Source: Cryptomeria japonica (lineage: Eukaryota; Streptophyta; Pinopsida; Cupressales; Cupressaceae). From it: a stretch of DNA of 60,000 bases. The position numbers and the translations under genes are program-made. The DNA is taken from the NCBI RefSeq assembly GCF_030272615.1, contig NC_081414.1:764815413-764875412 (forward strand), written 5' to 3'. Shown piece after piece: positions 10,785 through 22,834 of this stretch. Numbering within the stretch: position 1 is the first letter of the stretch; each line of letters starts with the position of its first letter. The notes beneath the pieces are model-generated. The model ran no database searches. It was not told the DNA's origin and worked only from the letters and a program-made list of their open reading frames with translations.

Positions 10785-11518
10785 CTAGTCAATGATCTCT
10801 CAAGTGTTATTTCTTAAGATATTTAACATTTAAATTATCAAAAACAAACTATCCATTTTATATTATCATTTTTTTATGTCTTTACATTTTCACCTTTCGT
10901 TATATGTGTTGTACATCTTATTCTCATTTTACCATTTATATTATGAATTATCTTTTATTTTCCCTTGATTGGGGGCACCTTCTCTTATTTTCATGTTTAT
11001 CTAGATGATATTTGTTGTCATTGATTTCAATGTGGCCAAAATCGATGAGGCAGCCCTACGAAACTTGTCTGTTTCGTACCTCACGTCTTGCGAGAGAGGC
11101 TAACCTACTTCGTCAGTTATTCAAAATTTGTTTGTTATCATTTGTTTTTGTACTTTTTAAGAGTGTTTTTTTTTTTTTTACTTGTAGGTCGGACTTTAAA
11201 GTCTGACATGCAAGGTGTTTATAGTTTAAGTTGACTGTACATCAGACTTTAAAGTCCAATGTGCATGATTTGTAGTTTTTAACTGCAAGTCAAACTTTAA
11301 AGTCTAACCTGTAGGGGAGTTAAGCTTTTGGTTTGACTATAAATTGGACTTTAAAGTTCGATGTGCACTCTTGTCAAGTTTTAACTATAGATCAGACTTT
11401 AAAGTCTGACCTGCATGACGTGTTTTGCATTTATTATTGTCATTAATAACTTTTTATTAAGGCTATTAATTAGGTTTTGCGTAATTTTTAATTTGTTTTG
11501 AGTTGATTTTCTTTAGTT
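10785..11518. other. Target-locus spacer between element B and the tandem Copia array
   Basis: AT-rich sequence without retroelement signatures. The stretch 11012-11206 is open on the plus strand but has no family I recognise. From 11187 it carries a palindrome array (separate entry). At 11514-11518 it ends in tagtt, the left TSD of the tandem Copia array. Confidence 0.6.
11187..11415. repeat. Array of CTTTAAAG-centred palindromes, left segment
   Basis: Five copies, 45-60 bp apart, of an 18-bp near-perfect palindrome whose best form is TCGGACTTTAAAGTCCGA, often extended outward to a partial TGCA...TGCA. Copies lie at about 11187, 11244, 11290, 11345 and 11390. The same unit continues at 44409-44907 and 46147-46225 once the insertions are removed. 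Confidence 0.85.
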
Positions 11519-14144
11519 TGATGGTATGATGAAAGAATAAGTATCTGGTAGAATACTAAGAGGGGGGGTGAATCGGTATACTAAAAAATTGATACAAAGT
11601 TCCCAAACTCAAATTCAACCACACAAGGTAAATGTATCTCAGTCAAGATCAATATTCATAAAAATACTTGACATCAACCGGTTTGACTGTTATGACAACT
11701 TAACAGTAAACAACTTCAATCTTGTAAACATCAACAATGCTTAATCATAACTTAACATATTCATCTCTCAATGCTTCTAGTTATCATACCTTATCAGAAG
11801 TTAATCAAATCAACAAATAAAATCATAACCACAAAAACATTCACCACTTGACACAAATGTTTATACGTGGAAAACACAAATAGGTAAAAACCACAGTGAG
11901 ATGAGACTCACAAAGATAGATATATGAACTCTTCTGAAGTTCACCCTGATAAAGCTTTACAATAAGTCTTGCTAAGAACTAATTTCGGTTAGGAATCACC
12001 CGGTTAAGGGATTTACAAATATGCCTTGATGAAAAGTACTAGACCCTGTTAGGAGTAACCTCGCTGAAGGATTTAAGAATCCAAGCTAATGGACCATCTT
12101 GTTAAAGGATTTAATGAGTAACCAAGCTTGTTAGAGCTTACCCAGTTAAGGGATTTCACTTCTGTTGTAATTGTTAGAAAACAATAGGTTTTCTTGATCT
12201 ATCTGAATAGCACTACATTTGCTTGATCAGATCCTTTTAAGCTTCAATCTATCTTACACAAAGTGTGTTAGGCCCAATATAGAAAGCTAATGTACTGAGA
12301 GGGGAGGGATGAATCAGTACTTCAAAACTTTTTTCTGATAATAACCTTAGTGTTATGCATAAACAGAATAGTGCAGTAACATAAAATAAAACTATAATCA
12401 ACAGATAACAATTATACATGATTCACTCCATAACACATATATTTTGGTCACGTAGAAACTCTTGGTTAGAGAGAAAAACTGCGGTGGGGATGGCACCCAC
12501 AACTTCACTTCTGCAATAATAAAGAATGCTCGGTTAGAGCTACATTTAGCTATTTCTGATAGTTTACCCTGTTAGGAGTATTAAGATCAGTTAGATCTAC
12601 CTTACTAAAGGATTTTTACAACACTATATAAGTGTAGCACTTGGTTAAAGGATTTACAATTTATAGACATGGTTAGAGTCTTTTACCATGTTAAAGGTTT
12701 CTCTTACAACTTCAAAATATTACAATATAATCTTTACAAATATCTGCAACTTTACATCTGCAATGCTAAAGTAGATTATATGTGCTCTGAATAAGATTAC
12801 CTAGCTTGTAGCATACCTCGGTAACCCATAATGAAACTTGGTAAACCCTTCTATTTACTCTGTTCTTCGACTGTTCACTGATAACCTTCTCAGTGACCTC
12901 TTTGTGTCTTTGTAACAGTCTTCCTTCATGCATACACACTGCTATCTCATTGTATCTCATATCACATCATGTGTCTTATATATTTTCTAACCCTAGAATC
13001 ATGTTGTATATATAGATCTCTTACAGCAGTGATCTAATTCATTGCTTCGATCTTACAAAAAGATTCTTCGAATGAATAACTAAACAAAATATCTCATATG
13101 TTAGATTGGCCTTGTAATCATACACAATCTCATAGTGAAATTTCCAATGCAACAACGGTTAGATGTGCCTCGATCTTGTAACATGTTTTCATGTGCATGT
13201 CCAGGTTCAATGTATCTGGTAAAATGTTTCACTTGGTGAATATCAACTCGGTGAGTTATCTTTATCACTCGGTAGCCATAAAACTTTACTCGGTAAACAG
13301 CTAGGTGAATATTGTGTTCTGTGACTGCTTTCTTCAGTAACCGACTAGACTGTTCATACCAACTTCTCTGTGTGCACCGACTGCATGATTCGGTAATACT
13401 AACCGACTAGAATATAGTATGACTTTGGATATGAAACTAATGGCAATTTGATAAGTAGTAACAAAGTGTAGATCCATTCACTGGTTAGGCAACAACACAC
13501 TCAACAGGTTTCTGCCAATCTTGCCAACAACTTTTACAAGCAACTTCATCGACCTTAAATACAAATCAATTAGGTCAATAGCACAACAAAAACCTAATTC
13601 TCATCATCAAGATTACAAACAAGTCGGTACAATCTTGATTGTTATAAATCATGACAATTTCTTCACAATCTTCAAGAAAATTCCAACCGCTCCATGATCA
13701 CCCCTCCATCGGACTTTGTAACTCATCATGCATTGTGCATTAGATGCAATCCACTTTGCTCCTTCCCTAGACAATAAACAAACACACCAAAACAATTTTA
13801 AACTTATCCTCATACAATGATCACACGTGTCTTCATCATTACCGATCATCAGATAATAAACTAACAAACTTGATCGGTTAGGGTTTAACAGCTGATAGGG
13901 TTTTACCGGTTACATTGCATAGAAAGGTTTAACCCTTTACACTATTTTACCAGTTCAACTCACAAACTTAACATATCGGTTTACAATATCTTCCGCAAAG
14001 CTTTTCTTACCGGTTACTAGCCAATATCAAAAACAACGATATCATCAATAACATGAATACCATTACTGGTTCAATTGACATCAATGACAAAAATGTCATT
14101 AATGCAATCTCTATGCAAAATTCCAACAAACTCAAAATGCCAAC
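11519..14144 (-). repeat. LTR1 (3' LTR of body C), interrupted by a solo LTR
   Basis: Homologous to 36772-38293 and 42808-44222. Without the nested 12266-13463 and one TSD copy it is about 1.42 kb, like LTR3. It starts tgatggtatgatg and ends gccaaca in plus orientation. The minus-strand PPT CCAAAGGGGGGGA lies at 14146-14158. Confidence 0.9.
12266..13463 (-). repeat. Solo Copia-type LTR with perfect TSD
   Basis: Starts TGTTAGG and ends AGTAACA, 1198 bp, flanked by aagtg on both sides (12261-12265 and 13464-13468). The flanks rejoin into the uninterrupted LTR sequence seen in LTR3. It contains the G-run/TGAATC hairpin (12292-12320) and a GAGAAAAACTGCGGTGGGG block, which places it with the Copia LTRs here, minus orientation. 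There is no internal region, so it is a product of LTR-LTR recombination. Confidence 0.92.
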
Positions 14145-14496
14145 AATCCCCCCCTTTGGCATTGATGGCAATAAAAATATCAATGCCTTTGAGTGATGTT
14201 GAGATTGGTGAATAGGAATCCTGGTTTACATTACCAAGTATTCACCTTGCTCTATCTATCTTTAGCCTGCCGCTGGTTCACCTAATCAAACACATAATTC
14301 TTCTCCTCAACCACATAATTCTTCTCCCCCTTTGATAGAAATGCCAAAGTAAAAGTAAAAACATGTAATTCTTCTATCACTGTGCATCAACATCATACTG
14401 CAACTTGATGCTCCCCCTATGGAATACATTCACTTCTTCATCAATCCATATAAGATTCTACAAGTAATTCAAGGATTGATGCAATCAAAATAATGC

Positions 14497-16470
14497 TCAA
14501 CTAACTTCATGAAGAGGGACAACCCCCAATTGACTTCTAAGATACTCGAAAGTGGTCTTAGGTAGAGTTTTGGTAAAGATATCTGCAAGTTACTCCTTGG
14601 TAGAAACATGCTCCAAGATAACATCTTTACTTTGATTTTTTTCCCTCAAGAAGTGATACTTCAATTCAATGTGCTTAGTCCTTGCCTACAAAATAGGATT
14701 TTTACAAATGTTTATTGCACTTGTATTATCACACAAAATCTTTATTGGTTCTGAGAATTTTTATCTTCAAACCTTCCAAAATGTGCCTCATCCACATAGC
14801 TTGTGTGTAATTCATATAAGTTGCTACATACTCAGCTTCAGCAGTAGATTGTGAAGTACAACTCTGCTTTTTACTACTCCATGAAACTAGCCTTCCTCCT
14901 AGAAAGAATGCTCCACCGGTAGTACTCTTCTGATCATCAATATTTCCTACCCAATCAGCATCTGTGTATGCTTTCAAATCAAAATTTCCACCATATGGAC
15001 ACCATAACCCATAGTCAACAGTACCTTTCAGATATCGAAAAATTATTTTGGTTGCCATTAAATGTGCCTCCTTTTGATTCTTCTGAAATCTAGCAACAAT
15101 ACCAACTGCATGGGAAATATCCGATCGATAGTGAACAACATAGTGTAATTTTCCAATCATTGATCTGTATTCCTTTCCATCTATAGACTTAGATGCATCT
15201 TCCTTGGACAACTTATAACCTGTAACCATTGGGTTTCCAATTGGTTTACAATCATTCATAATGAAAGTCTTCAAAACCTCTTTCACATACTTGGATTGAG
15301 TAATGAAAATACCATTCTTCATTTGTTGTATCCGCAAGCCTATGAAAAAAATTATTTCCCTTACTAATGACATCTCAAACTCATTCTCCATTTCATCTGC
15401 AAAACAATTACTCATGTCATCACTACCTCCAAATATAATGTCATCAACAAATACTTCACTGACCAGTATTTCATCTCCTTCAAACTTGAGATAAATGTTG
15501 TTGTCATCACTGGTTCTAGCAAAGCCTATCTTCATCAGATGAGTATGAATTCATTCATACCGTGCTCTGGGTGCCTGCTTTAATCCATACAAAGCTTTAT
15601 GCAATTTGCATACGATGTCTTCCTTATCTATCAATGCATAACAATTAGGTTGCTCTATATAAACCTCTTCTTCCAATATTCCATTCAAAAATATAGACTT
15701 AACATCCATCTGGTATACCTTGAACTTCTTATGAGCTGCAAATGCAAGTAATGTTCTGACACCTTCCAGTCTTGCTAGTAGTGCAAAATTTTCCCCATAA
15801 TCTTCTTCTTCTTCCTGCGCATAACCTTTATATACTAATCTTTCCTTGTTGTGAACTACAACACCATCATCATTTAACTTATTTTTTAACACCCATTTAG
15901 TACCTATAACATTCTTGTTTACCGATTGGGGTACCAAGGTCCAAGTGTTGTTCTTCTCGATTTGATCCAACTCCTCCTCCATAGCTTTAACCCAATGATC
16001 ATCACCAAATGCCTCCTTAGCACTTCTAGGTTCAAAGGTGGACATCATGCAAGAGTTCTCTCTTATTCTCCTTCTAGTTAGTACTCCAACATCCTTATCC
16101 CCAATAATTTATTCAGGACTGTGATTCAGTCTCACATACCTAGGAATAACATGATCATTCTCTTTAGGTTCAGCTTCTTCATTATCATCTTCTTCTGAAT
16201 TTATTTGTTATGGTTGAACAAGTACATCAGGATTTGCTTTACTGGTTTCTGATTTAACAGTTTTAGGTTCCAAAAGCAAAATGCAAGGATCTTCATCCTT
16301 CTTCTCAAAACTAGTTTCTTCTGAAACTTTAGGACATTCATCTACATGAACATCAGCACTCTCAACAACTTTCTGTGTCTGGTTGTTGAAGCATTTATAG
16401 GCCTTACTCTTGGTGGAATAGACAAGTAATATGCCTTCATCACTCTTAGCTTCAAACTTGCTTATGTAAT
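14497..16470 (-). pseudogene. Body C: integrase C-terminus, reverse transcriptase and RNase H
   Basis: From 16470 downward: YISKFEAKSDEG and STKSKAYKCFNN (integrase C-terminal part), acidic linker, RT ([77 protein letters not shown]), a stop at about 15550, then SEVFVDDIIFGGSDD with the catalytic Asp pair, EFEMSLVREIIFFIGL and RNase H ([46 protein letters not shown]). The end is a TGA at 14497-14499. Nonsense codons are scattered but the frame is largely kept. It is cut at 16470 by the nested insertion and continues at 32871. Confidence 0.87.
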
Positions 16471-16674
16471 TGATGAATACTAAGAGGGGGGGGTGAATTA
16501 GTATACCAAAAATTAATGTACTCAAACACTTTATCAGTCTAGCGGTAAACCAGTATAACAGTTTAACTAACAAACCGGTTAACACAAATGCAAACCAAAC
16601 AACAAGTAAGGCATTCACCCACAAAAGCATAATCACCATAAAATAAGAGATTTTAATGTAGAAACTCAAATGGG

Positions 16675-18212
16675 TGTTGGCATATCGCATTATAACAGAC
16701 AAGGAGAGATTGTTGGCATTTCAATAAGGATGTTGAGAAGGTTGTTGATGATTATGGATATAACTGATTAAGGATGTTTACTGTCTTAATATTATTATTT
16801 TGTCATTGATGTCAAGAAATTGAATTTCTAATTCAGTATGATGTTGCCATATCTATAGAAGTATGATTTGATGAGTATAAAGATGTCGGTAAAAGACACA
16901 GAAAGAATATGATGAATAAGGGGAGAAATAAGTTATTCAATGGGAAACTATTACCAAGTTAGACAATGATGAGATCATTATATTTAGATTGTTTTAATAT
17001 CATACATATGTTATTGATTGTAAGGTTAATACTATACTATGTTACCGAGCAAAGAACCTAGTCGGTAAACCCTAAGGAACCTAGTCAGTAAACCCTAAGG
17101 TTACCGCTATCGGTTAATGAAGGCGGTATGTCTACCGAGTGAAGCTTAGTATTTACCGAGTTGCAACTGAGTAATAACAGAATGCATTGAATGAATAAAA
17201 GCATTATTTAATGAAGGAAGCTGATGAGATGGCTATGATTAAATGATTAGTATGTCATGCATGAAGTTTGTTAAAGAATCTATGGCAAAGGAAAATCGGC
17301 ACGAAGATCTACAGCTCAGATTGAACCGCAATACCCTAGCACAAGTTCCAAGAAATGTATGCAAGTTCCAAGGAGGGGTGAAACGTTTTCAGATCGAAGG
17401 ATACATTGAACCTGGTCAAAGTTTGAAGATCTGATGGCTATGATTGATCATGGGAAATGAGATCAAGGAGATTAAGCGGATGGTGAATTGTTTATAAATA
17501 AGAAACTGTTGATAAACAATGTATGCGGGCAAGTGTATGCACAGGGATGCTACATAGTGATTACCCAGCACTGAATCTTGAAGACCTATTTGAATAACAA
17601 AGTATAGAGCCTAGCAGATGGACTAGATTAGTCCTATATTGTATTGAGAAAATAAGAATCTGCTTTAGCATTTTAGATGTGAAGTTGCAGATAGATTTTT
17701 ATTACTGTTATTTTGTGAAGTGACAGAAAATCTCTTAACCGAGTGGACTTAACAGTCTTATTTGTAAAACCCTCTAGCAAGGTGACATTCTAATTGAGTG
17801 TTTGAAATCCTTTAACAAGGTCACTTCTAATAAGGTGAAGATCCTAACAGATCTAAGGGAAATCCCTTAACCGGGTCACATCTAGCAATGTGTTTGTAAT
17901 CTTTAACAGGATTTGCTTTTAACCGAGCATACTCTAGAAGAGTATATTTCTTAGCGGGTCTGAAATCCCATAGTGGTTTTTCCCTATTTGGGTTTCCAAG
18001 TTAAATCTAGTGTTATGAGTGTTATGATGTTTATATGCTTTTGAGTTTGCATGTTTAGCAGTTTTGGTTATATTACTAAAGTATATGTTACCAAGGTTGA
18101 ATCTGTTGTTTTTATGGAAGATTAAGTTTGTATGATTCCCCCCCCCCCCCCCCCCCTGCCTCTCATCTTATAAGCTTGGCATCTGTACTTACATTAGGTA
18201 TCAGAACTATCA
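16675..18212 (+). repeat. 5' LTR of element D
   Basis: 1538 bp, TGTTGGCAT...AACTATCA. It is longer than the 3' copy mainly because of a tandem repeat of a 24-bp unit at about 17046-17097 (cctagtcggtaaaccctaagg repeated) and a long C-run at 18138-18157. A TATA-like motif lies at 17493-17500. Confidence 0.95.
17493..17500 (+). promoter_or_regulatory. Candidate TATA box in the LTR of element D
   Basis: TATAAATA within TTGTTTATAAATAAG, about 820 bp into the LTR. The same motif is kept in the 3' LTR (23630-23637) and in both LTRs of E (minus strand, 25612-25619 and 31810-31817). Conservation in all four LTRs and position in mid-LTR fit a U3 promoter. Confidence 0.5.
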
Positions 18213-18214
18213 AT

Positions 18215-18226
18215 TGGTATCAGAGC
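18215..18226 (+). other. Primer-binding site of element D
   Basis: TGGTATCAGAGC, the initiator-Met tRNA type site, 2 bases after the 5' LTR end. Confidence 0.93.
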
Positions 18227-18592
18227 TTTGGACTCCAGAAGAAAAATTTTAAAGGTACTTGAGGAAAAGATCCAAAGATGTATAAGAGGGATGCACCGAA
18301 GCTGAACAAGTCAAGTTTCTCTACATGGCAGAAAAGGATGAAGCTACACCTATCAGGAGTTGGAGAATATGTTGTATATTATCTGGAGAATGATTTCATC
18401 ACACTGAGAACCTATCCACTGACAATGGAAGAGATAAAGGCAAAGCAAGAACATATTCAAGCAATGATTGAAATAACATCTGCATTGACCGATTCAGAGT
18501 TTAATGATCTAGAAGGCTGCAATGATGCAAAGGCAATGTGGGACAAGCTCATATTTGTGTATGGTGGAGATGAACATGTTCAAAGATAAAAA

Positions 18593-20224
18593 GTGGATAG
18601 TCTAAGAGGACAACTTGAATCTATGAGGATGAATGAAGGTGGGAACATAACCCAGTACAGTACAAGACTAAAGGAGATTGTCAATCAAATCAAAGGAGCG
18701 GGTGGAACTATTGAAGAAAAGGATATAACAAGTAAGTTGTTAAGAACCCTTCTACCGGCTTATGCAATCCAAGTCTCTGCAATCAATGAATTGAGGTATG
18801 TACCCAATATGCTAGTTTCTTTAGATGCTATTATTGGTAAGCTACATGCATTTGAGTTAAGTAACTTTGATAACAGTGGGTCATCGGTAAATAAAGTTGA
18901 ATCTGCATTTAGTTCTTTTCATATTGGTGAATCTAATGATTACAATGATAGAATGAGCAAGTACACTAAAGGGGATCATAGTGGAGCAAGTGAAAGATTT
19001 CGCAAGAACATGGAGGAAGTGCACAAACTATATGAGGAAATCAGAAAGCAAGAAGAGTTTGAAACACTATTAGCTAGAAGGTTACCGAGAGGTAAAGGTA
19101 AGTATAAAGGAAAACTACCTTTGAAATGTTTCAATTGCGATAAGATAGGACATATGGCTTCTAACTGTCCTGACAAAGATTCTACTGAAAAGAGAGATTA
19201 TCGAGATGATAGATGGAAAGATAATCATTACAGAGGACACCGAGACTTCAGAAGAAGAGATAGAAAGTCATGCTTAATAGCTGATGAGGAATCCAATGAT
19301 GATAAATCAGATGAAACTGATACAGAGGAAGTAGTTTATGTGGCTATCAAACATGGATCAGATGAACAAAGGTATGAAGAAAAATCCATAATATCTCACA
19401 TAAATACTAATAATTCTTGGATCATAGAGAGTGGATGCTCACATCACATGACAGGTGATAAACACAAGTTTGTTATGTTAGAAGAATATGATGGAGGCTA
19501 TGTAAGATTTGGTAATGATGCACCATGTCTGATAAAAGGTAAAGGATCCATAACACTTCTTGACAATGCAAGATGCAATGATGTTTATTGGGTTGAAGGT
19601 TTGAAATATAATTTGTTGAGTGTATCGCAGCTAAACAATACAGGACAACGAATAGAATTTCAGAAAGGAATTGTCAAAGTTCATGACAAGAATGGAAAGT
19701 TAGCTACTACCAGGACACAAACAAAAGGTAACACATTTCACCTTGACTCAACTCAGAATAAATGTTTGTATGCAAAGATAGATGATACCTGGTTATGGCA
19801 TAAAAGGTTTTGTCATGTAAATTTTGATAATCTGGTCAAAATAAGCAAGAAGCACCGAGTAAGAGGTCTACCGAGTCTAGAAAAACCTGAGAATGTTATG
19901 TGCCGAGGATGCCAGATGGGTAAAATGACAAGATCAAGCTTTACAAGTAAGTCCTACACTTCTAAGGGAATTTTAGATCTTGTGCACACTAATCTTTGTG
20001 GTCCTATGAAAGTTCAAAGTTATTATGGTGATAAATATTTCATATTATTTGTGGATGATTACTCAAGGATGATGTCAGTAATATTTTTAAAAGAAAAATC
20101 AGAAGCTTTTCAAATGTTTAAATGGTACAAGGCAAGAGTTGAAAATGAAACAGGAAGACAACTAAAATGTCTTAGATCAGATAGAGGAGGAGAGTTCACA
20201 TCTGATGAGTTCAACTTATTCTGA
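18593..20224 (+). pseudogene. Element D: gag C-half, CCHC knuckle, protease, GAG-pre-integrase, integrase N-half
   Basis: Longest uninterrupted segment of the D gag-pro-integrase region (543 residues). It starts MDSLRGQLESMRMNEGGNIT (gag), then KGKLPLKCFNCDKIGHMASN with the complete knuckle Cys/Cys/His/Cys, a basic-acidic linker, the protease block SWIIESGCSHHMTGDK (the usual catalytic Asp of D-S-G is Glu here, so the protease is probably inactive), NLLSVSQLNNTGQ, GAG-pre-integrase LWHKRFCHVNFDNL, and integrase up to KCLRSDRGGEFTSDEFNLF with the DDYSRMM block. It stops at a TGA where E has Tyr. Confidence 0.92.
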
Positions 20225-21181
20225 AATGATCATGGTATAAAAAGACAAGTCGTTGCATCGAGAACTCCACAACAAAATGGAATTGCTGAGAGAAGAAATA
20301 GATCTATTGTGGATTGTGCCAGAACCCTGATGATTGAAAAGAAAGTGCCACAAACATTTTGGAGCGAAGCAATAAGCACAGCAGTTTACACCCTGAACTG
20401 AGTACAACTGAAGAAAGGAACTTTGACGACACCATATGAAATCTGGTATGACAAGAAACCTAATGTAAGTTATTTTAAAATCTTTGGAAGTAGATGCTAT
20501 GTACACAAAGATGATAGAAATGGCAAGTTTGATTAGAAAAGTGAAGAAGGAACATTTCTTGGTTATTCTTCTAGAAGTAAAGCATTTAAATGTCTAATCA
20601 AATCATCAAACAAAATAGTAGAAAGTGCAAATGTGAAAATTGATGAATTTGCAGAAAGAAATGATGAAGGAAATTCCAAAGAACCAAAAGATTATGATGA
20701 ATTTGTCTATGTTCAACCAACAAGTCCTACCGAGAAAACTTCAGAAGGAAATGAAGAAAATATTCAGTTACCGAGTGATGAGGAAAATCATACAGAGACT
20801 ACCGAGCTTGTATTAGCCAAGTATGTTAGAAGACATCATGCATCAAGTCAGATTATAGGAGATAAGGATGATCCAGTGATGACAAGGAACAAACTGAGAT
20901 AGAAAACATGTCTGATATCTGAATTTGAACCGAGAATAGTGAAAGAGGCATTTAACAGTGAAGATTGGATAAATGTTATGATAGAAGAGATTGGTCAAAT
21001 CAAGAAGAATGACACATGGACACTGGTCCCAAGACTAAAGGACAAAAATGTAATCGGTACAAAATAGATTTTCAGAAACAAGCTGAATGAAAAGGGTGAG
21101 GTCATTCAAAATAAAGCAAGACTAGTTTGCAAAGGTTATGCCCAAGAAGAAGGAATTGATTATGGTGATACTTTTGCACTT

Positions 21182-22462
21182 GTGGCAAGACTTGAAGGAG
21201 TAAGAACATTGTTGGCATATGCTGCTTTCAATAATTTCAAGGTATATCAAATGGATGTCAAATCTACATTTCTGAATGGTATATTAGAAGAAGAAGTTTT
21301 TATTGAACAACCTGAAGGATTTGTTGAAGACAAGAATAAAGATCGGGTATGTAAATTGAACAAAGCTTTATATGGTTTGAAACAAGCACCTAGAGCATGG
21401 TATGAAAGATTGCACTCTTATTTAATCAGGATTGGTTTTATAAGGACAAGTGAAAACAGTAACATGTACATGAAGAATGATGAAAATGGAATACTGATCT
21501 CAACCATATTTGTTGATGATATTATCTTTTGTGGAAATGACTCTCTATGCAAGAACTTTGGAAATGAAATGAGCAAAGAATTTGAGATGTCATTAATCGG
21601 TGAGATAAAGTATTTTATAGGTTTACATATAGTACAAATGAAAGATGAGATTTTCATTACTCAATCCAAGTACATAAAGGAAATCTTGAAGAAATTTGGA
21701 ATGGAGGATTCAAAACCAGTAAGTACTCCTATGACTACCAACTGTAAACTATCAAAGAATGATGAATCTGCATCTGTTGATGAGACATTTTACCGATCCA
21801 TGATTGGAAAGTTGCAATATGTTGTTCATAGCAGGCCAGATATAGCACATGCAGTAGGTATAGTTGCAAGATTCTCTGTAGATCCTAAGGAAACACACAT
21901 GACAGCAATCAAGAGAATTTTCAGATACTTGAAAGGCAGTAAGGATTATGGCTTAGTATATCAGAAAGGAAATGATTTTGATTTAAAATTTTATACTGAT
22001 GCTGATTGGGTAGGCAACATTGATGACAAAAAAAGCACAAGTGGGGGAGCTTTCTTTTTAGGAGAAAGACTAGTGAGTTGGCTTAGCAAGAAACAAGGAT
22101 GTGTTTCACAGTCAACAGTAGAAGCTGAATACATTGCTGCAGCATTGAATTGTACCAACATAGCATGGATCAAACAATTGTTGGAAGGTATAAATGAGAA
22201 AGTTACCGAGCTAGTAACTATATTCTGTGACAATACTAGTGCTATTAACATTTCAAAGAGTCATGTTATGCACTCTAAGACAAAGCACATCTCTATCAAA
22301 TATCATTATCTTAGAGAAGAAGCTCAAGAGAAGAAAGTGGTGTTGGAGTATGTTAGCACAAAGGAACAAATAATAGATATCTTCACCAAGCCACTACCAA
22401 GGGACAATTTTGAGTATCTCAGAAGTAAGTTAGCGGTCCTACCCCTATCTTCTACTCACTGA
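21182..22462 (+). pseudogene. Element D: reverse transcriptase and RNase H
   Basis: Uninterrupted 426-residue segment. RT blocks are [40 protein letters not shown], then [14 protein letters not shown] with both catalytic Asp, [32 protein letters not shown] and [20 protein letters not shown]. RNase [85 protein letters not shown]. All expected catalytic residues that I can place are present. The segment upstream (20225-21181) has the integrase C-part and RT N-part broken by four stops. Confidence 0.93.
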
Positions 22463-22834
22463 CCGAGTTTGGTGAAAGCATCAATTTGGTGACTCTACAG
22501 AATATCTTTTAGGAGTTGATGTTGATTTACACACTTTAGGATTTTTTCTAAAGGTGTGCAGGAAACAATATAGGGAACAAGAATTGAAGACAAATGCTCT
22601 GACCGAGACTAAGTCGACACATAACAGTAGGAAATCACTTCATACAGGAAGGAATTATGTTTTAGTTCTTTACTTTTTGGCATTGTTGTCAAAGGGGGAG
22701 AAGACTGTAGAAAAGAGGAGAAGACTAATGTATGAGGGAGAAGACTGATGACAAGGGGAGAGCATTTCAGAACAGCAATCTGAATCAATTAGGTCAAATC
22801 AATTGGTTTTGCCATCAATGCCAAAGGGGGATAT
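22463..22834 (+). other. 3' non-coding region and polypurine tracts of element D
   Basis: 372 bp between the gag-pol stop and the 3' LTR. Two purine tracts: CAAAGGGGGAGAAG (22690-22703) and CCAAAGGGGGA (22821-22831), the second directly at the LTR. Each neighbours a copy of TTGGCATT or its complement AATGCCAA (22677-22684, 22817-22824, and 22837-22844 inside the LTR). Confidence 0.85.

Larger units (their letters stand above)
18278..22462 (+). pseudogene. Element D gag-pol polyprotein, one frame with six nonsense codons
   Basis: ATG at 18278 (MYKRDAPKLNKSSFSTWQKR) to TGA at 22460-22462; the whole 1394-codon frame is kept without any indel. Gag, knuckle, protease, GAG-pre-integrase, integrase, RT and RNase H follow in Copia order. 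Stops lie at 18587 (TAA), 20222 (TGA), 20399 (TGA), 20534 (TAG, CAG in E), 20900 (TAG, CAG in E) and 21065 (TAG, TGG in E). Three of the six are explained by single C-to-T or G-to-A transitions, as expected for a methylated, silenced repeat. Length matches an intact plant Copia polyprotein. A recently active source element is implied. Confidence 0.93.

Noticed and set aside
11187-11415. Palindrome array as a CRISPR array
   Set aside because: The repeats are short palindromes with degenerate sequence, variable spacing and no cas genes, in eukaryotic DNA.
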